Source of the DNA: Oscillospiraceae bacterium | Lineage (GTDB): Bacteria > Bacillota > Clostridia > Oscillospirales > CAG-272 | Reading direction: 5' to 3' | Length of the DNA: 43,337 nucleotides | Assembly (NCBI GenBank): GCA_015065365.1 | Contig: SVQL01000004.1 | Location: 1 to 43,337, forward strand | Shown here: piece by piece, positions 6,955-14,879 of the stretch | Numbering within the stretch: the first letter of the stretch is position 1 | Layout: every line of letters begins with the position of its first letter | Program-made: the position numbers and the translations under genes | Notes under the pieces: generated by a model | Seen by the model: only the letters and a program-made list of their open reading frames with translations | What the model was told of the DNA's origin: nothing | The model's database searches: none

Positions 6955-8718
6955 ATGAAACTGACGAGTGAAAAAAAAAGTGTAAATTTTGACAAGGTTA
7001 GCTTAGCTGACGGCTATGCCTGCTACGTAAGCGGTACGGGCGAGCTTTCGTATAGCCTTGACGTTGCAGATACCTCCGAGTATATGGCGATAGAAAATCA
7101 CTCGCCGTTCTGGTGCCGTCCGTTTTGGGGGAACTCTTTGTCTGAACTCCCTCAAAAGGTACAAGCACTGCTTATAAAAAACGGTGATAAATACACCTAC
7201 TATCTCCCCGTATGCGACAGCATTTTTAAAACTGTAATACGTGGAAAAGAGAACGGCTTTGAGTTTTATACTTACTCGAACTGCAATACTGTAACGGAGT
7301 GTAAGCATCAGCTTACTTTCGTTTGCCTTGTGGGAAAAGAGCCTCTTGCGCTTATGAAACAGGGAGCGAGAGCCGTATGTAAATTACTTGACAACGGACT
7401 TAAGCTCCGCGAGGAAAAGTCCGTCCCCGATGTATTTAACTATCTCGGCTGGTGTTCTTGGGATTCTATGCAGATAAGAGTCAATCACGAGGGACTTCTC
7501 GAAAAGGCAAGAGAGCTTAAGGAAAAGAACGTTCCCGTTCATTTCGCAATTATTGACGATATGTGGGCAGATGTGCCTCGTCTTAACGAAGTTCCTGCGG
7601 ATATTGAATTTGGAAAAATGGTAGGCATTATGCACGCAAGCAAGATGCGCTCCTTTGAGGGGGATCCAAAGAGATTTCCAAAGGGAATGAGCGCGGCTAT
7701 CGAGGACTTGAAAAAAGAGGGAATACCCGCCGTTGGCGTATGGTTTCCGACCACGGGCTATTGGGCGGGACTTATGCCGAACGAGAGCGAATCGGAACGC
7801 CAAAAGGATAACACCGTAACGCTCCAAAACGGACAGATAATCGTCGCTCCCGAGAAAGAGAAAGCCGAACGCTACTTTGACGACCTATGCTCACGTGTCA
7901 AAGAGTGGGGCGGAGATTTCGTAAAGATAGACAATCAGGGATTCCATCAAAGATATGAGAACGTAGCTCCCATAGGCGAGAGCGCAAGAGCGATACAGAG
8001 AGCTATCGACAAGGCAGCAGACAAGCACTTTGACGGCGCGCTTATCAACTGCATGGGAATGCCCTCGGAGTGTATGTTCAACAGAACGAGTGCTGTAAGC
8101 CGTTGCTCCGACGACTTTATCCCCGAGAGCAGAGAGTGGTTTGCAAAGAACATTCTCCAATGCTCCTTCAACGGTCTGCTTCAAGGACAGTTTTACGTCA
8201 ACGACTGGGATATGTGGTGGACGGACGACGAACAGGCGGTAAAGAACAGCCTTTGCCGTGCTATCAGCGGCGGACCTATCTACGTGTCCGACAAGATAGG
8301 CAGAACGAATCCCGAAATACTAAAGCCCCTTTGTCTTGAGGACGGCAGAATAATCCGCCCCGACGAGAGTGCAACGCCCACGGCAGACTGTCTTATGCAA
8401 AATCCCACGACGACGGATAAGATATTCAAGATACGCAACCGCATAGGTGAAAACGGAGTTTGCGCGGTGTTCAATATCAACGCCGAGAATAAGCCCGTAA
8501 GCGGCACGCTGACTCCAACTGAGCTTGGAATTTCCGACGGTGACTACGTTTATTACGAATACTTCACGGGGCAAACGGGCGTACTTAAAATGGGTGAAAA
8601 ACTGAATATAACTCTCACGAACAACGACGATTTTCGTCTGTATTCATTCGCACTCAAAAAGGGAGACAGTGATGAATATACGGGAAGAAAAGATTTGTTT
8701 ATGGGCGTTGGTTATTAA
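6955..8718 (+). CDS. GH36-like alpha-galactosidase / raffinose-synthase-type glycosidase
   Basis: A 587-residue protein without signal peptide, hence cytoplasmic. An N-terminal beta domain (about 1-150) precedes a TIM barrel beginning YLGWCSWDSM at 163-172. The strand motif FVKIDNQG (D326) matches the GH36 nucleophile position and RCSDDFIP (383-390, D386 or D387) the acid/base. A small C-terminal beta domain follows. It resembles the seed-imbibition/raffinose-synthase branch more than the bacterial tetrameric AgaA-type, which usually has about 730 residues. The role is probably hydrolysis of imported alpha-galactosides. The RBS is weak (no AGGAG within 15 bases), so it may depend on translation from galM. 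Confidence 0.85.
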   Translation: MKLTSEKKSVNFDKVSLADGYACYVSGTGELSYSLDVADTSEYMAIENHSPFWCRPFWGNSLSELPQKVQALLIKNGDKYTYYLPVCDSIFKTVIRGKENGFEFYTYSNCNTVTECKHQLTFVCLVGKEPLALMKQGARAVCKLLDNGLKLREEKSVPDVFNYLGWCSWDSMQIRVNHEGLLEKARELKEKNVPVHFAIIDDMWADVPRLNEVPADIEFGKMVGIMHASKMRSFEGDPKRFPKGMSAAIEDLKKEGIPAVGVWFPTTGYWAGLMPNESESERQKDNTVTLQNGQIIVAPEKEKAERYFDDLCSRVKEWGGDFVKIDNQGFHQRYENVAPIGESARAIQRAIDKAADKHFDGALINCMGMPSECMFNRTSAVSRCSDDFIPESREWFAKNILQCSFNGLLQGQFYVNDWDMWWTDDEQAVKNSLCRAISGGPIYVSDKIGRTNPEILKPLCLEDGRIIRPDESATPTADCLMQNPTTTDKIFKIRNRIGENGVCAVFNINAENKPVSGTLTPTELGISDGDYVYYEYFTGQTGVLKMGEKLNITLTNNDDFRLYSFALKKGDSDEYTGRKDLFMGVGY

Positions 8719-8740
8719 ATTTATTAATACAAAAAATATA

Positions 8741-8786
8741 GCTGTCTCAAATGCTTTGAATTTCGCATTTGAGACAGCCTATTTTT
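8741..8786. terminator. Bidirectional terminator between the sugar operon and uxaC
   Basis: GCTGTCTCAAATGC (8741-8754) pairs perfectly with GCATTTGAGACAGC (8765-8778): 14 bp, 10-base loop. The plus side continues ctatttttat and the minus side TATATTTTTTG, so it can stop transcription from both converging genes. Confidence 0.85.
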
Positions 8787-8792
8787 ATTGGT

Positions 8793-10154
8793 TTAAAACT
8801 TAAAATACTCTTTTGCATTGGTATAGCAAATGCCCGTAACGATTTCCTTAAGAGTATCGTAATCCTCGGGATATTCGCCGTCTGTTACCCAAGTACCGAT
8901 AATGTCGCAGAGAATTCGTCTGAAATACTCATGACGGGGATAGGAAACGAAGCTTCTGCTATCGGTAAGCATTCCGATAAAGCAGGAGAGCGTACCGAGA
9001 TTTGCAAGCGTCTTCATTTGCTCAACCATTCCGTCGCGCTGATCGTTGAACCACCAGCCGCTTCCAAATTGCATTTTGCCTACCGACGGGCCCTTTTGGA
9101 AGTTTCCTATCATAGTTCCGAGAACGTAGTTGTCTTTGGGGTTAAGGGTATAGAGAATGGTTTTGGGAAGGTATCCATTAGTTTCAAGGTTGTTAAGAAA
9201 CGCGGAAAGCTTTTCTGCGATGCACAGGTCGTTTATAGAGTCAAAGCCCGTATCGGGACCAAGCCTTTTGAACATAGGAGTGTTGTTATTGCGAAGTGCT
9301 CCGATATGAAGCTGCATAGCCCAATCAAGGCGAGCGTATTCCTTAGCGCATACCTCAAGCATTGCGGTTTTGAACACGTCTATTTGCTCTTGCGTAAGCT
9401 CCGCACCGGACATACGAAGCTCAAATACCTTTGCGGCGTCTCCCTGAGCAAAAGGAATATATTCGAGTGCATGGTCGGAAAGTCGGCAGCCGTAACTGTT
9501 AAAGAATTCAATTCTGTCCTTTATCCAAGCAACAAGCTCAGCGTAGCTGTTAACACCGATATTTTTTATATAAGGTATAAACGTGTCCTTACCTATTTCG
9601 ACAGCCTTGTCGGGACGGAAGGTAGGAAGAACCTTAACTTTAAAATTCTTTAGCTGCTTGTGGTATTCAAGAGTATCGGCAGGGTCGTCTGTTGTACACA
9701 CGACTTCAACGTTTGAACGCTTAATAAGCTCCTGCGCTCTGTAATCCTCACGCGCAAGCTTTTCGTTACAGATGTTCCAAATTTCCTCGCAAGTGTTCTC
9801 GTCAAGTGCAACGTCAATATCAAAATATCTCTTAAGCTCAAGGTGTGTCCAGTGATAAATGGGGTTACCTATAAGGCGGGGCATGGTCTTTGCAAACTGC
9901 TTGAATTTTTCGTAATCATCGGCATTACCGGTTATGTATTCCTCGTCAATGCCGTTTGTACGAAGCTGACGCCATTTGTAGTGATCTCCGCCAAGGAACA
10001 GATCAAATGCATTACGAAATTGATAATTCTGTGCTATCTGCGCGGGAGAAAGGTGACAGTGATAGTCGATTATCGGCAAATCCTTTACGTAGCCGTAAAG
10101 CTTTTTAGCCGCATCTGTCTTTAACATAAAATTATCATTGACGATGTTTTTCAT
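8793..10154 (-). CDS. uxaC: Glucuronate isomerase (uronate isomerase)
   Basis: A 453-residue cytoplasmic enzyme of the amidohydrolase superfamily that converts D-glucuronate to fructuronate and D-galacturonate to tagaturonate, the first step of hexuronate breakdown. IIDYHCHLSP at about 28-37 is the characteristic metal-binding HxH strand. FGSGWWFNDQRDGM and CFIGMLTDSRSF near the C-terminus are UxaC signatures, and the length is normal for the family. RBS AGAGGT. It stands alone here, with its own consensus promoter and no uxuA, uxaB or kdgK beside it, so the rest of the pathway must be elsewhere. Confidence 0.95.
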   Translation of the reverse strand: MKNIVNDNFMLKTDAAKKLYGYVKDLPIIDYHCHLSPAQIAQNYQFRNAFDLFLGGDHYKWRQLRTNGIDEEYITGNADDYEKFKQFAKTMPRLIGNPIYHWTHLELKRYFDIDVALDENTCEEIWNICNEKLAREDYRAQELIKRSNVEVVCTTDDPADTLEYHKQLKNFKVKVLPTFRPDKAVEIGKDTFIPYIKNIGVNSYAELVAWIKDRIEFFNSYGCRLSDHALEYIPFAQGDAAKVFELRMSGAELTQEQIDVFKTAMLEVCAKEYARLDWAMQLHIGALRNNNTPMFKRLGPDTGFDSINDLCIAEKLSAFLNNLETNGYLPKTILYTLNPKDNYVLGTMIGNFQKGPSVGKMQFGSGWWFNDQRDGMVEQMKTLANLGTLSCFIGMLTDSRSFVSYPRHEYFRRILCDIIGTWVTDGEYPEDYDTLKEIVTGICYTNAKEYFKF

Positions 10155-10187
10155 AAAATTACCTCTTTATTTGAAATTTACAGATAT

Positions 10188-10216
10188 ATTATATACCAAA
10201 AGTGCAAAATTTTCAA
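10188..10216 (-). promoter_or_regulatory. Promoter of uxaC
   Basis: On the minus strand TTGAAA, 17 bases and TATAAT are followed by a leader of about 30 bases to the start codon. No operator palindrome was recognised. Confidence 0.7.
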
Positions 10217-10273
10217 GAGGTTTGATAAAATAGATATGTCAAAAAAATAATTACTTAAAAATTTGATAACGTA

Positions 10274-10302
10274 TTGAAAATTACGAAAAATAATGATATA
10301 AT
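10274..10302 (+). promoter_or_regulatory. Promoter of cysK
   Basis: TTGAAA, 17 bases and TATAAT lie 38 bases before the cysK ATG. It is back to back with the uxaC promoter. Confidence 0.7.
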
Positions 10303-10340
10303 AATATGGTATAGTTTTAGACATATTTGAGGTACATGGA

Positions 10341-11267
10341 ATGATTTGTAATTCAATACTTGATGCACTTGGGAACACACCTATTATAAGACTTTCACAT
10401 ATGTGTGAGGAAGACAGCGCGGAGGTCCTCGTTAAATTTGAGGGACTGAACGTTGGCGGCTCGATAAAGACGCGAACTGCTTATAATATGATATTGGATG
10501 CTGAAAAACGCAGTCTTATCAATTCCGATACTGTAATCGTTGAGCCGACCAGCGGAAATCAGGGAATAGGTCTTGCCTTGGTTGGTGCGGTAAGAGGTTA
10601 TAAGACAATAATAATCATGCCTGATTCGGTAAGTGAGGAGCGCAAAAAGCTCGTTGAGCATTACGGTGCAGAGGTCATACTTATTCACGACTCGGGAAAT
10701 ATAGGCGCGTGCATTGAGGAATGTATGCAAACGGCTTTGCGTATGCAAAGAGAAAACCCTAACGTGTTCGTTCCTCAGCAGTTTGAAAATCCCGCGAACC
10801 CCTCTATTCAAAGAGAGCAGACTGCCGTAGAAATACTCGAGCAGGTTGGAAAGCCGATACACGGATTTTGCTCGGGGATAGGAACGGGCGGAACTATTAC
10901 GGGAATCGGAGAAACCTTGAAGGCGTCAAATCCCGATATTGAGATTTGGGCAGTAGAGCCCGAGCACGCCGCGATCCTTTCGGGCGGATCTATCGGAACA
11001 CATATACAAATGGGTATCGGTGACGGACTTATACCTAAGATACTTAACGTAAATATTTACGACGATATTTGTATCGTCAAGGACGAGGAAGCGATAAGAA
11101 CGTCTAAGGAGCTTGCATCTAAAGAGGGCATTATGTGCGGAATATCGAGCGGCACCAACGTTGCCGCCGCGCTTCGCCTTGCAAAGAAGCTCGGACGCGG
11201 AAAGACGGTCGTTACTGTTCTTCCCGATACTGCCGAAAGATATTTTTCAACTCCTTTGTTTGAATAA
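10341..11267 (+). CDS. cysK: Cysteine synthase (O-acetylserine sulfhydrylase)
   Basis: A 308-residue PLP enzyme of fold type II that makes cysteine from O-acetylserine and sulfide. The PLP lysine is K43 in GGSIKTR, the substrate loop is TSGNQG at 70-75, and the phosphate-binding loop is GIGTGGTITG. GISSGTN and TVLPDTAERY near the end are CysK signatures. The substrate loop reads SGNQG where classical CysK has SGNTG; this variant may accept another donor such as O-phosphoserine or serine. Single-gene transcription unit with its own promoter and terminator. No sulfate-reduction genes or cysE are adjacent. Confidence 0.93.
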   Translation: MICNSILDALGNTPIIRLSHMCEEDSAEVLVKFEGLNVGGSIKTRTAYNMILDAEKRSLINSDTVIVEPTSGNQGIGLALVGAVRGYKTIIIMPDSVSEERKKLVEHYGAEVILIHDSGNIGACIEECMQTALRMQRENPNVFVPQQFENPANPSIQREQTAVEILEQVGKPIHGFCSGIGTGGTITGIGETLKASNPDIEIWAVEPEHAAILSGGSIGTHIQMGIGDGLIPKILNVNIYDDICIVKDEEAIRTSKELASKEGIMCGISSGTNVAAALRLAKKLGRGKTVVTVLPDTAERYFSTPLFE

Positions 11268-11301
11268 TCAAAAAGTGCCGGAAGTGTCCGGCACTTTTTG
11301 A
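11268..11301. terminator. Bidirectional terminator between cysK and trxB
   Basis: tcaaaaagtgccgga / agtg / tccggcactttttga is a perfect 15-bp stem with a four-base loop. A/T runs within the arms give a T-tract in both directions. It ends two bases before the trxB stop. Confidence 0.88.
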
Positions 11302-11302
11302 T

Positions 11303-12211
11303 TTAAAGTGAGTCAATATATCTGCAAGCGGCAAGCGCGGCAACGGCGCCGTCTGCGGTCGCAGTGGTGATCTGGCGAATTGATTTCGTGCGGCAGTCAC
11401 CGGCAACGAAAACACCTTCCGTATCGGTAAGGCACGCCTCGTCCGAAACGATATATCCGTATTCGTTAAGAGCGGTCAAATTCTTGAAAGCCTCGTTTTC
11501 GGGCGCATGACCGATAGCAACGAAAAGACCGTCAACGGGGAGAGTATAACGCTCGCCCGTCTTGGTATTGTGAAGCTTGACTCCGGTAAGAGCAGCGTCT
11601 TTTTCGAAGCCTTCAACAACGGTGTCGAATATCATTTTAACGTTTTCCTTCTTTTCAAGCGCGCGGACCATTTTAACCTCGCCCGTGAGCATGGAAAGAT
11701 TCTGAATTATAATTACCTCGCTCGACGTTTCGCTGAGCATCATTGCCTCGACCAATGCGGAGTTTCCGCCGCCAACGACTCCGACTCTGCGTCCCGAATA
11801 AAACGCTCCGTCGCATACAGCGCAGAAGGAAATTCCTTCGCCGATAAGCTCATCCTCGCCCTCAACACCGAGGTGTCTGTGGCGCGCACCGGTAGCGATG
11901 ATCACAGCGCGGGCTTCAAATTCGCCGAAGTCCGTAATTACGGTCTTGGTCGCTCCGTTATCCTTAACGCCGGTAACCTCCGCAAGCTCAATATCAGCGC
12001 CGTGAGCGGTGACCTGCTCAAGAAGTCTGTCGGCAAATTCATTTCCGCTTATCTCGGAAAATCCGGGGTAATTTTCAACCTTAGGAGAAAAGGTTATCTG
12101 TCCTCCAAACGTTTCTTTTTCTATAAGAAGAACCTTTTTCTCGGCGCGGAGCGCGTAAAGCGCCGCGGTAAGTCCCGCAGGACCTGCGCCGATAATGATT
12201 ATATCATGCAT
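11303..12211 (-). CDS. trxB: Thioredoxin reductase
   Basis: A 302-residue FAD/NADPH flavoprotein that reduces thioredoxin-type proteins. GAGPAG at 8-13 binds FAD, the redox pair is C130/C133 in FCAVCDG, the NADPH loop GGGNSA is at 147-152, and GVFVAGDC lies near the C-terminus. The length is slightly below the usual 310-320. The start is an ATG behind GGAGG. It follows nrdD on the same strand across a strong hairpin, so it receives readthrough or has a promoter I did not recognise. Its likely partners include the glutaredoxin-like tail of NrdD. A ferredoxin- or F420-dependent variant cannot be excluded by eye. Confidence 0.94.
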   Translation of the reverse strand: MHDIIIIGAGPAGLTAALYALRAEKKVLLIEKETFGGQITFSPKVENYPGFSEISGNEFADRLLEQVTAHGADIELAEVTGVKDNGATKTVITDFGEFEARAVIIATGARHRHLGVEGEDELIGEGISFCAVCDGAFYSGRRVGVVGGGNSALVEAMMLSETSSEVIIIQNLSMLTGEVKMVRALEKKENVKMIFDTVVEGFEKDAALTGVKLHNTKTGERYTLPVDGLFVAIGHAPENEAFKNLTALNEYGYIVSDEACLTDTEGVFVAGDCRTKSIRQITTATADGAVAALAACRYIDSL

Positions 12212-12223
12212 ACTTGTACCTCC

Positions 12224-12257
12224 AAAAATCTGGGGTGTTGCGATTTCGCAACACCCC
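12224..12257 (-). terminator. Terminator or attenuator between nrdD and trxB
   Basis: On the minus strand GGGGTGTTGCG, loop AAAT and CGCAACACCCC form an 11-bp stem followed by AGATTTTTGG. The trxB RBS comes immediately after the T-run, so partial readthrough would set trxB expression. Confidence 0.8.
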
Positions 12258-12264
12258 GTTTTGA

Positions 12265-14640
12265 TTATGCCTTTACAGAGTCAATAAATTTGCGAATATT
12301 GGAAACGTTAACTATTTTCTCTGCTTTGCCGTCCTTGATAACTACAAGAGTGGGAGCCTGCATGATTCCGAACTGCTTTGCAGCATCAAGATCCTTGTTT
12401 GCGTATACCTTTTCGTAAACGATGCCCGCGTCGTCAAGGAACTTTTCTGCCATCTTGCAGTTAGGGCAGGTCTCGGTCTTGAAAAGGATGATCTTGTTCT
12501 CACCCTCACACTCGCAAGCAGCCTCTTCCTTTACTGTCGCGGTAGTTCTTTTCTGGAACTTCTCAACAGAAGCGGAAATATTGTAAAGCTTACGGTTCTT
12601 ATATTCCTCGGACTTACCGTCGTTCCAGTTTTGTACGGGACGGTAGTAGCCGGTAATACGGCTGTAAACCTCGGTCTTTTCTCCGCAGAGCGGGCAGGTG
12701 AACTTCTCACCGGGGATATATCCGTGTGCCTTACATACGGAGTACGTGGGCGACAGGGTGTAGTAGGGAAGCTTGTAGTTTTCAGCGATCTTGCGAACAA
12801 GATTTGCTGCGGAATCCCAAGAGGGAAGCTTTTCACCGAGGAATGCGTGGAATACGGTTCCGGAGGTGTAAAGCGTCTGAAGCTCGTCCTGAATATCAAG
12901 TGCCTCAAATATATCGTCAGTGTAACCAACGGGAAGGTGAGAGGAGTTGGTGTAGTATGGAGTCTTTCCGTTCTCGGAAGCCGTGATGATCTCGGGGAAT
13001 CTCTTAACGTCATGCTTTGCAAGACGGTAGGAGGTGGATTCAGCGGGAGTAGCTTCGAGATTGTAAAGGTCGCCGTACTTTTCCTGATAGTCAGAGAGTC
13101 TCTCTCTCATATGGTTGAGAACGTCCTTTGTAAAGTCCTGAGCCTCGGTGGTGGTAAGATCCTTTCTTATCCACTTAGCGTTAAGGCAAGCCTCGTTCAT
13201 ACCGACAAGACCGATAGTAGAGAAGTGGTTGTTGAACGTTCCAAGATATCTCTTGGTGTAGGGATACAGACCCTCGTCAAGAAGCTTGGTTATAACAGTT
13301 CTCTTTATCTTAAGGCTTCGAGCTGCAATGTCCATCTGACGGTCAAGACGCTTGTAGAAGTCTTCCTCGTTCTCAGCAAGATACGCAATTCTCGGAATAT
13401 TGATGGTAACAACACCGACAGAACCCGTGCTCTCGCCACTTCCAAAGAATCCGCCGGACTTCTTGCGAAGCTCACGGAGGTCAAGACGCAGACGGCAGCA
13501 CATACTTCTTACGTCACTGGGCTCCATATCACTGTTGATATAGTTGGAGAAGTAAGGAGTACCGTATTTAGCGGTCATTTCAAAGAGAAGCTTGTTGTTC
13601 TCGGTCTCGGACCAGTCAAAGTTAGAGGTAATGGAGTAGGTGGGGATAGGATACTGGAAGCCGCGTCCGTTAGCGTCACCCTCGATCATGGTTTCGATAA
13701 ACGCCTTGTTTATCATATCCATTTCCTTCTTACAATCCTTGTACTTGAAGTCCATTTCCTTGCCGCCAACGATAGCGTTAAGCTCAGCAAGGTCTGCAGG
13801 AACGGTCCAGTCAAGAGTGATATTGGAGAAGGGAGCCTGAGTACCCCAACGGGAGGGAGTATTTACACCGAAAATAAAGGATTCGATGCACTTCTTAACC
13901 TGATCATAGGAGAGATTGTCAACCTTAACGAACGGTGCAAGATATGTGTCAAAGGACGAGAACGCCTGCGCGCCTGCCCACTCATTCTGCATTATTCCGA
14001 GGAAGTTTACCATCTGGTTGCAAAGAGTTGCGAGGTGGCTTGCGGGAGCAGAGGTGATCTTACCCGTAACGCCGCCAAGACCCTCCTGAATGAGCTGCTT
14101 GAGCGACCAACCTGCGCAGTAGCCGGTAAGCATGGAGAGGTCGTGAATGTGAAGATCTGCGTTTCTGTGAGCGTTTGCGATCTCGTCATCGTAGATCTCG
14201 GAGAGCCAGTAGTTTGCGGTGATAGCACCGGAGTTGCTGAGGATAAGACCGCCGACGGAATACGTTACGGTGGAGTTCTCCTTAACACGCCAGTCTATGT
14301 TCTTTACGTAGCTGTCAACGATATCCTTGTAGTCAAGAATAGTTGACTTCATATTACGCATCTTTTCTCTCTGCTTACGGTAGAGAATATACGCCTTTGC
14401 AACGTCAGCATATCCTGCTTGAACGAGAGTAGACTCAACGCTGTCCTGAATATCCTCGACAGCAATCAAGCCTTCCTTTATTTTGGGCTCGAAATCAGCC
14501 GTTACCTTAAGCGCGAGGAAATCAATTATTGAGGGGTGATACTGCTTTTCTTGAGCTTCGAATGCAAGCTTGATAGCTTCGCTGATTTTCTCAAGACTAA
14601 AATCAGCGACCTTGCCGTCACGTTTTAAAACCTGATACAT
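12265..14640 (-). CDS. nrdD: Anaerobic ribonucleoside-triphosphate reductase with C-terminal glutaredoxin-like domain
   Basis: A 791-residue class III ribonucleotide reductase making dNTPs without oxygen. Residues 1-95 form the ATP-cone allosteric domain (MYQVLKRDGK). The barrel with CCRLRLD follows. A zinc-binding segment has C636, C649 and C652. The glycyl radical loop RITGYYRPVQNW has Gly664. After a short linker, residues about 715-791 form an added thioredoxin-fold domain with CPNC at 725-728 and a cis-Pro loop (QAPTLVV). I chose the ATG at 14640 behind AAGGAG; the longer ORF would run through the promoter. NrdG lies two genes upstream. Regulation by NrdR is indicated by paired boxes. 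Confidence 0.95.
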   Translation of the reverse strand: MYQVLKRDGKVADFSLEKISEAIKLAFEAQEKQYHPSIIDFLALKVTADFEPKIKEGLIAVEDIQDSVESTLVQAGYADVAKAYILYRKQREKMRNMKSTILDYKDIVDSYVKNIDWRVKENSTVTYSVGGLILSNSGAITANYWLSEIYDDEIANAHRNADLHIHDLSMLTGYCAGWSLKQLIQEGLGGVTGKITSAPASHLATLCNQMVNFLGIMQNEWAGAQAFSSFDTYLAPFVKVDNLSYDQVKKCIESFIFGVNTPSRWGTQAPFSNITLDWTVPADLAELNAIVGGKEMDFKYKDCKKEMDMINKAFIETMIEGDANGRGFQYPIPTYSITSNFDWSETENNKLLFEMTAKYGTPYFSNYINSDMEPSDVRSMCCRLRLDLRELRKKSGGFFGSGESTGSVGVVTINIPRIAYLAENEEDFYKRLDRQMDIAARSLKIKRTVITKLLDEGLYPYTKRYLGTFNNHFSTIGLVGMNEACLNAKWIRKDLTTTEAQDFTKDVLNHMRERLSDYQEKYGDLYNLEATPAESTSYRLAKHDVKRFPEIITASENGKTPYYTNSSHLPVGYTDDIFEALDIQDELQTLYTSGTVFHAFLGEKLPSWDSAANLVRKIAENYKLPYYTLSPTYSVCKAHGYIPGEKFTCPLCGEKTEVYSRITGYYRPVQNWNDGKSEEYKNRKLYNISASVEKFQKRTTATVKEEAACECEGENKIILFKTETCPNCKMAEKFLDDAGIVYEKVYANKDLDAAKQFGIMQAPTLVVIKDGKAEKIVNVSNIRKFIDSVKA

Positions 14641-14683
14641 TTTTATTCTCCTTTTTTTCGTTATAAATTTTTCGTGCATATAT

Positions 14684-14712
14684 ATTATATGACAAAATTC
14701 CTCATTTGTCAA
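14684..14712 (-). promoter_or_regulatory. Consensus promoter of nrdD
   Basis: On the minus strand TTGACA, 17 bases and TATAAT form a full consensus promoter, giving a leader of about 40 bases. NrdR-like boxes lie directly upstream. Confidence 0.8.
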
Positions 14713-14722
14713 TTGTGAGAAA

Positions 14723-14770
14723 TCACAATATATTGTGTCTCGTATTGGTTGTTATCACAATATCTTGTAT
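14723..14770. promoter_or_regulatory. Pair of NrdR boxes upstream of nrdD
   Basis: tcacaatatattgtgt (14723-14738) and tcacaatatcttgtat (14755-14770) match the NrdR pattern ACACWATATATWGTGT; the second copy is weaker on one side. They are 32 bp apart start to start, about three helical turns, the spacing known for cooperative NrdR binding. Their place just upstream of the -35 rather than across the promoter is less common. Confidence 0.78.
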
Positions 14771-14826
14771 ATATTTTGGAATTTTGGCACTATATGTAGT
14801 GGTGTGCGCGTTGATTTTCTATAAGT

Positions 14827-14862
14827 AAAAGCACAGCAGGTGATGTCAACTGCTGTGCTTTT
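14827..14862. terminator. Terminator of the O-antigen-ligase-like gene
   Basis: aaaagcacagcag ... ctgctgtgctttt forms a 13-bp stem with a 10-base loop and T-runs on both sides. In the minus direction it ends the gene that stops at 14880 and insulates it from the nrdD promoter region. Confidence 0.78.
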
Positions 14863-14879
14863 TGTATTGCCAAATATAT

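Noticed and set aside
8769-9653. 294-residue plus-strand ORF
   Set aside because: It is antisense to uxaC, which has full family signatures; the ORF has no RBS or recognisable domain.
11507-12418. 303-residue plus-strand ORF
   Set aside because: Shadow of trxB and the end of nrdD on the other strand.
12631-14346. 571-residue plus-strand ORF
   Set aside because: Long open antisense frame caused by nrdD codon usage. No start signal and no domain; nrdD is certain.
14641-14712. 24-residue extension of NrdD
   Set aside because: It covers the consensus promoter and the RBS. The family starts at MYQVLKRDGK.
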